This document shows, in pieces, positions 6,082 to 6,153 of a DNA stretch of 6,153 bases; the first letter of the stretch is position 1; every line of letters begins with the position of its first letter. Made by a program: the position numbers and the translations under genes. The DNA lies in NCBI GenBank assembly GCA_046760785.1, contig JBHIET010000124.1, positions 1 to 6,153 on the forward strand. Direction: 5' to 3'. This DNA is from JBHIET01 sp046760785. GTDB lineage: Bacteria; Chloroflexota; Anaerolineae; B4-G1. Below the pieces are notes generated by a model, which was not told the origin of the DNA, searched no databases, and saw only the letters and a program-made list of their open reading frames with translations.

Positions 6082-6117
6082 GCTTGGGCTGAGCAGCTGT
6101 AACTACTCACCCCAAGC
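6082..6117. repeat. Hairpin downstream of the terminator
   Basis: GCTTGGGcTGAG (6082-6093) pairs with CTCAcCCCAAGC (6106-6117), with one C-C mismatch and a 12-base loop. No T run follows. It lies in the gene-free right end of the window (6031-6153), directly before a GC-rich hairpin, and is probably part of another extragenic repeat. Confidence 0.45.
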
Positions 6118-6148
6118 TCCAAGTCCCCGTCCCGGGGACGTCGTATGC
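6116..6148. repeat. GC-rich hairpin related to the left foldback element
   Basis: GTCCCCG (6123-6129) and CGGGGAC (6133-6139) form a perfect 7-bp stem with a TCC triloop. The surrounding 33 bases resemble 73-104 of the left foldback element: both begin GCTC, contain CCCCGTC then CGGGG, and end with TCGT and GC. The outer flanks do not match, so it may be a truncated or related copy that continues beyond the window. Confidence 0.4.
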
Positions 6149-6153
6149 GGTAG

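Overview
The window looks like a piece of a GC-rich bacterial chromosome carrying anaerobic-style central carbon and electron-transfer genes. The four metabolic genes are strongly GC-biased, tightly packed and all on the + strand, with AAGGAGG-type ribosome binding sites. At least one gene (etfB) starts with TTG. The ferredoxin-dependent 2-oxoacid oxidoreductase next to electron transfer flavoprotein genes, and the REP-like palindromes, would fit an anaerobic or facultative bacterium, possibly Chloroflexota. That assignment is inference from style only; no marker gene is present.

Layout. Bases 1-538 hold no gene that I can support. They are filled with nested inverted repeats: a ~150-bp foldback element (51-200), a second inverted repeat (197-432) enclosing a REP-type palindrome cluster, and a 9-bp hairpin (435-456). 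Next comes a stand-alone endonuclease/exonuclease/phosphatase-family gene (539-1594), visibly lower in GC than everything downstream. Then follow a 2-oxoacid:acceptor oxidoreductase alpha subunit (about 1694-2818) and, overlapping it by ATGA, one gene in which the TPP-binding beta subunit is fused to a gamma-type domain (2815-4080). A ~100-bp gap holds a hairpin, a clear TATAAT box and a perfect 17-bp palindrome placed like a TetR-type operator. It leads into etfB (4179-4976) and etfA (4988-5974), which end at a strong intrinsic terminator (5995-6030). The last ~120 bases contain two more hairpins, one resembling the GC-rich hairpin of the left-hand foldback element.

How the genes may work together. 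Alpha plus the beta-gamma fusion should form a CoA- and TPP-dependent enzyme that oxidatively decarboxylates a 2-oxoacid to an acyl-CoA, or runs in reverse, passing electrons through a [4Fe-4S] cluster. The window encodes no delta (2x[4Fe-4S] ferredoxin-like) subunit. EtfBA is a soluble FAD-containing electron carrier. Its adjacency suggests that 2-oxoacid/acyl-CoA metabolism is coupled to an ETF electron pool, but no acyl-CoA dehydrogenase or ETF:quinone oxidoreductase lies in the window to fix the pathway. The etf pair appears to have its own regulated promoter. I see no whole new system; the most notable points are the beta-gamma fusion, its altered gamma-domain motif, the etf operator and the repeat cluster.
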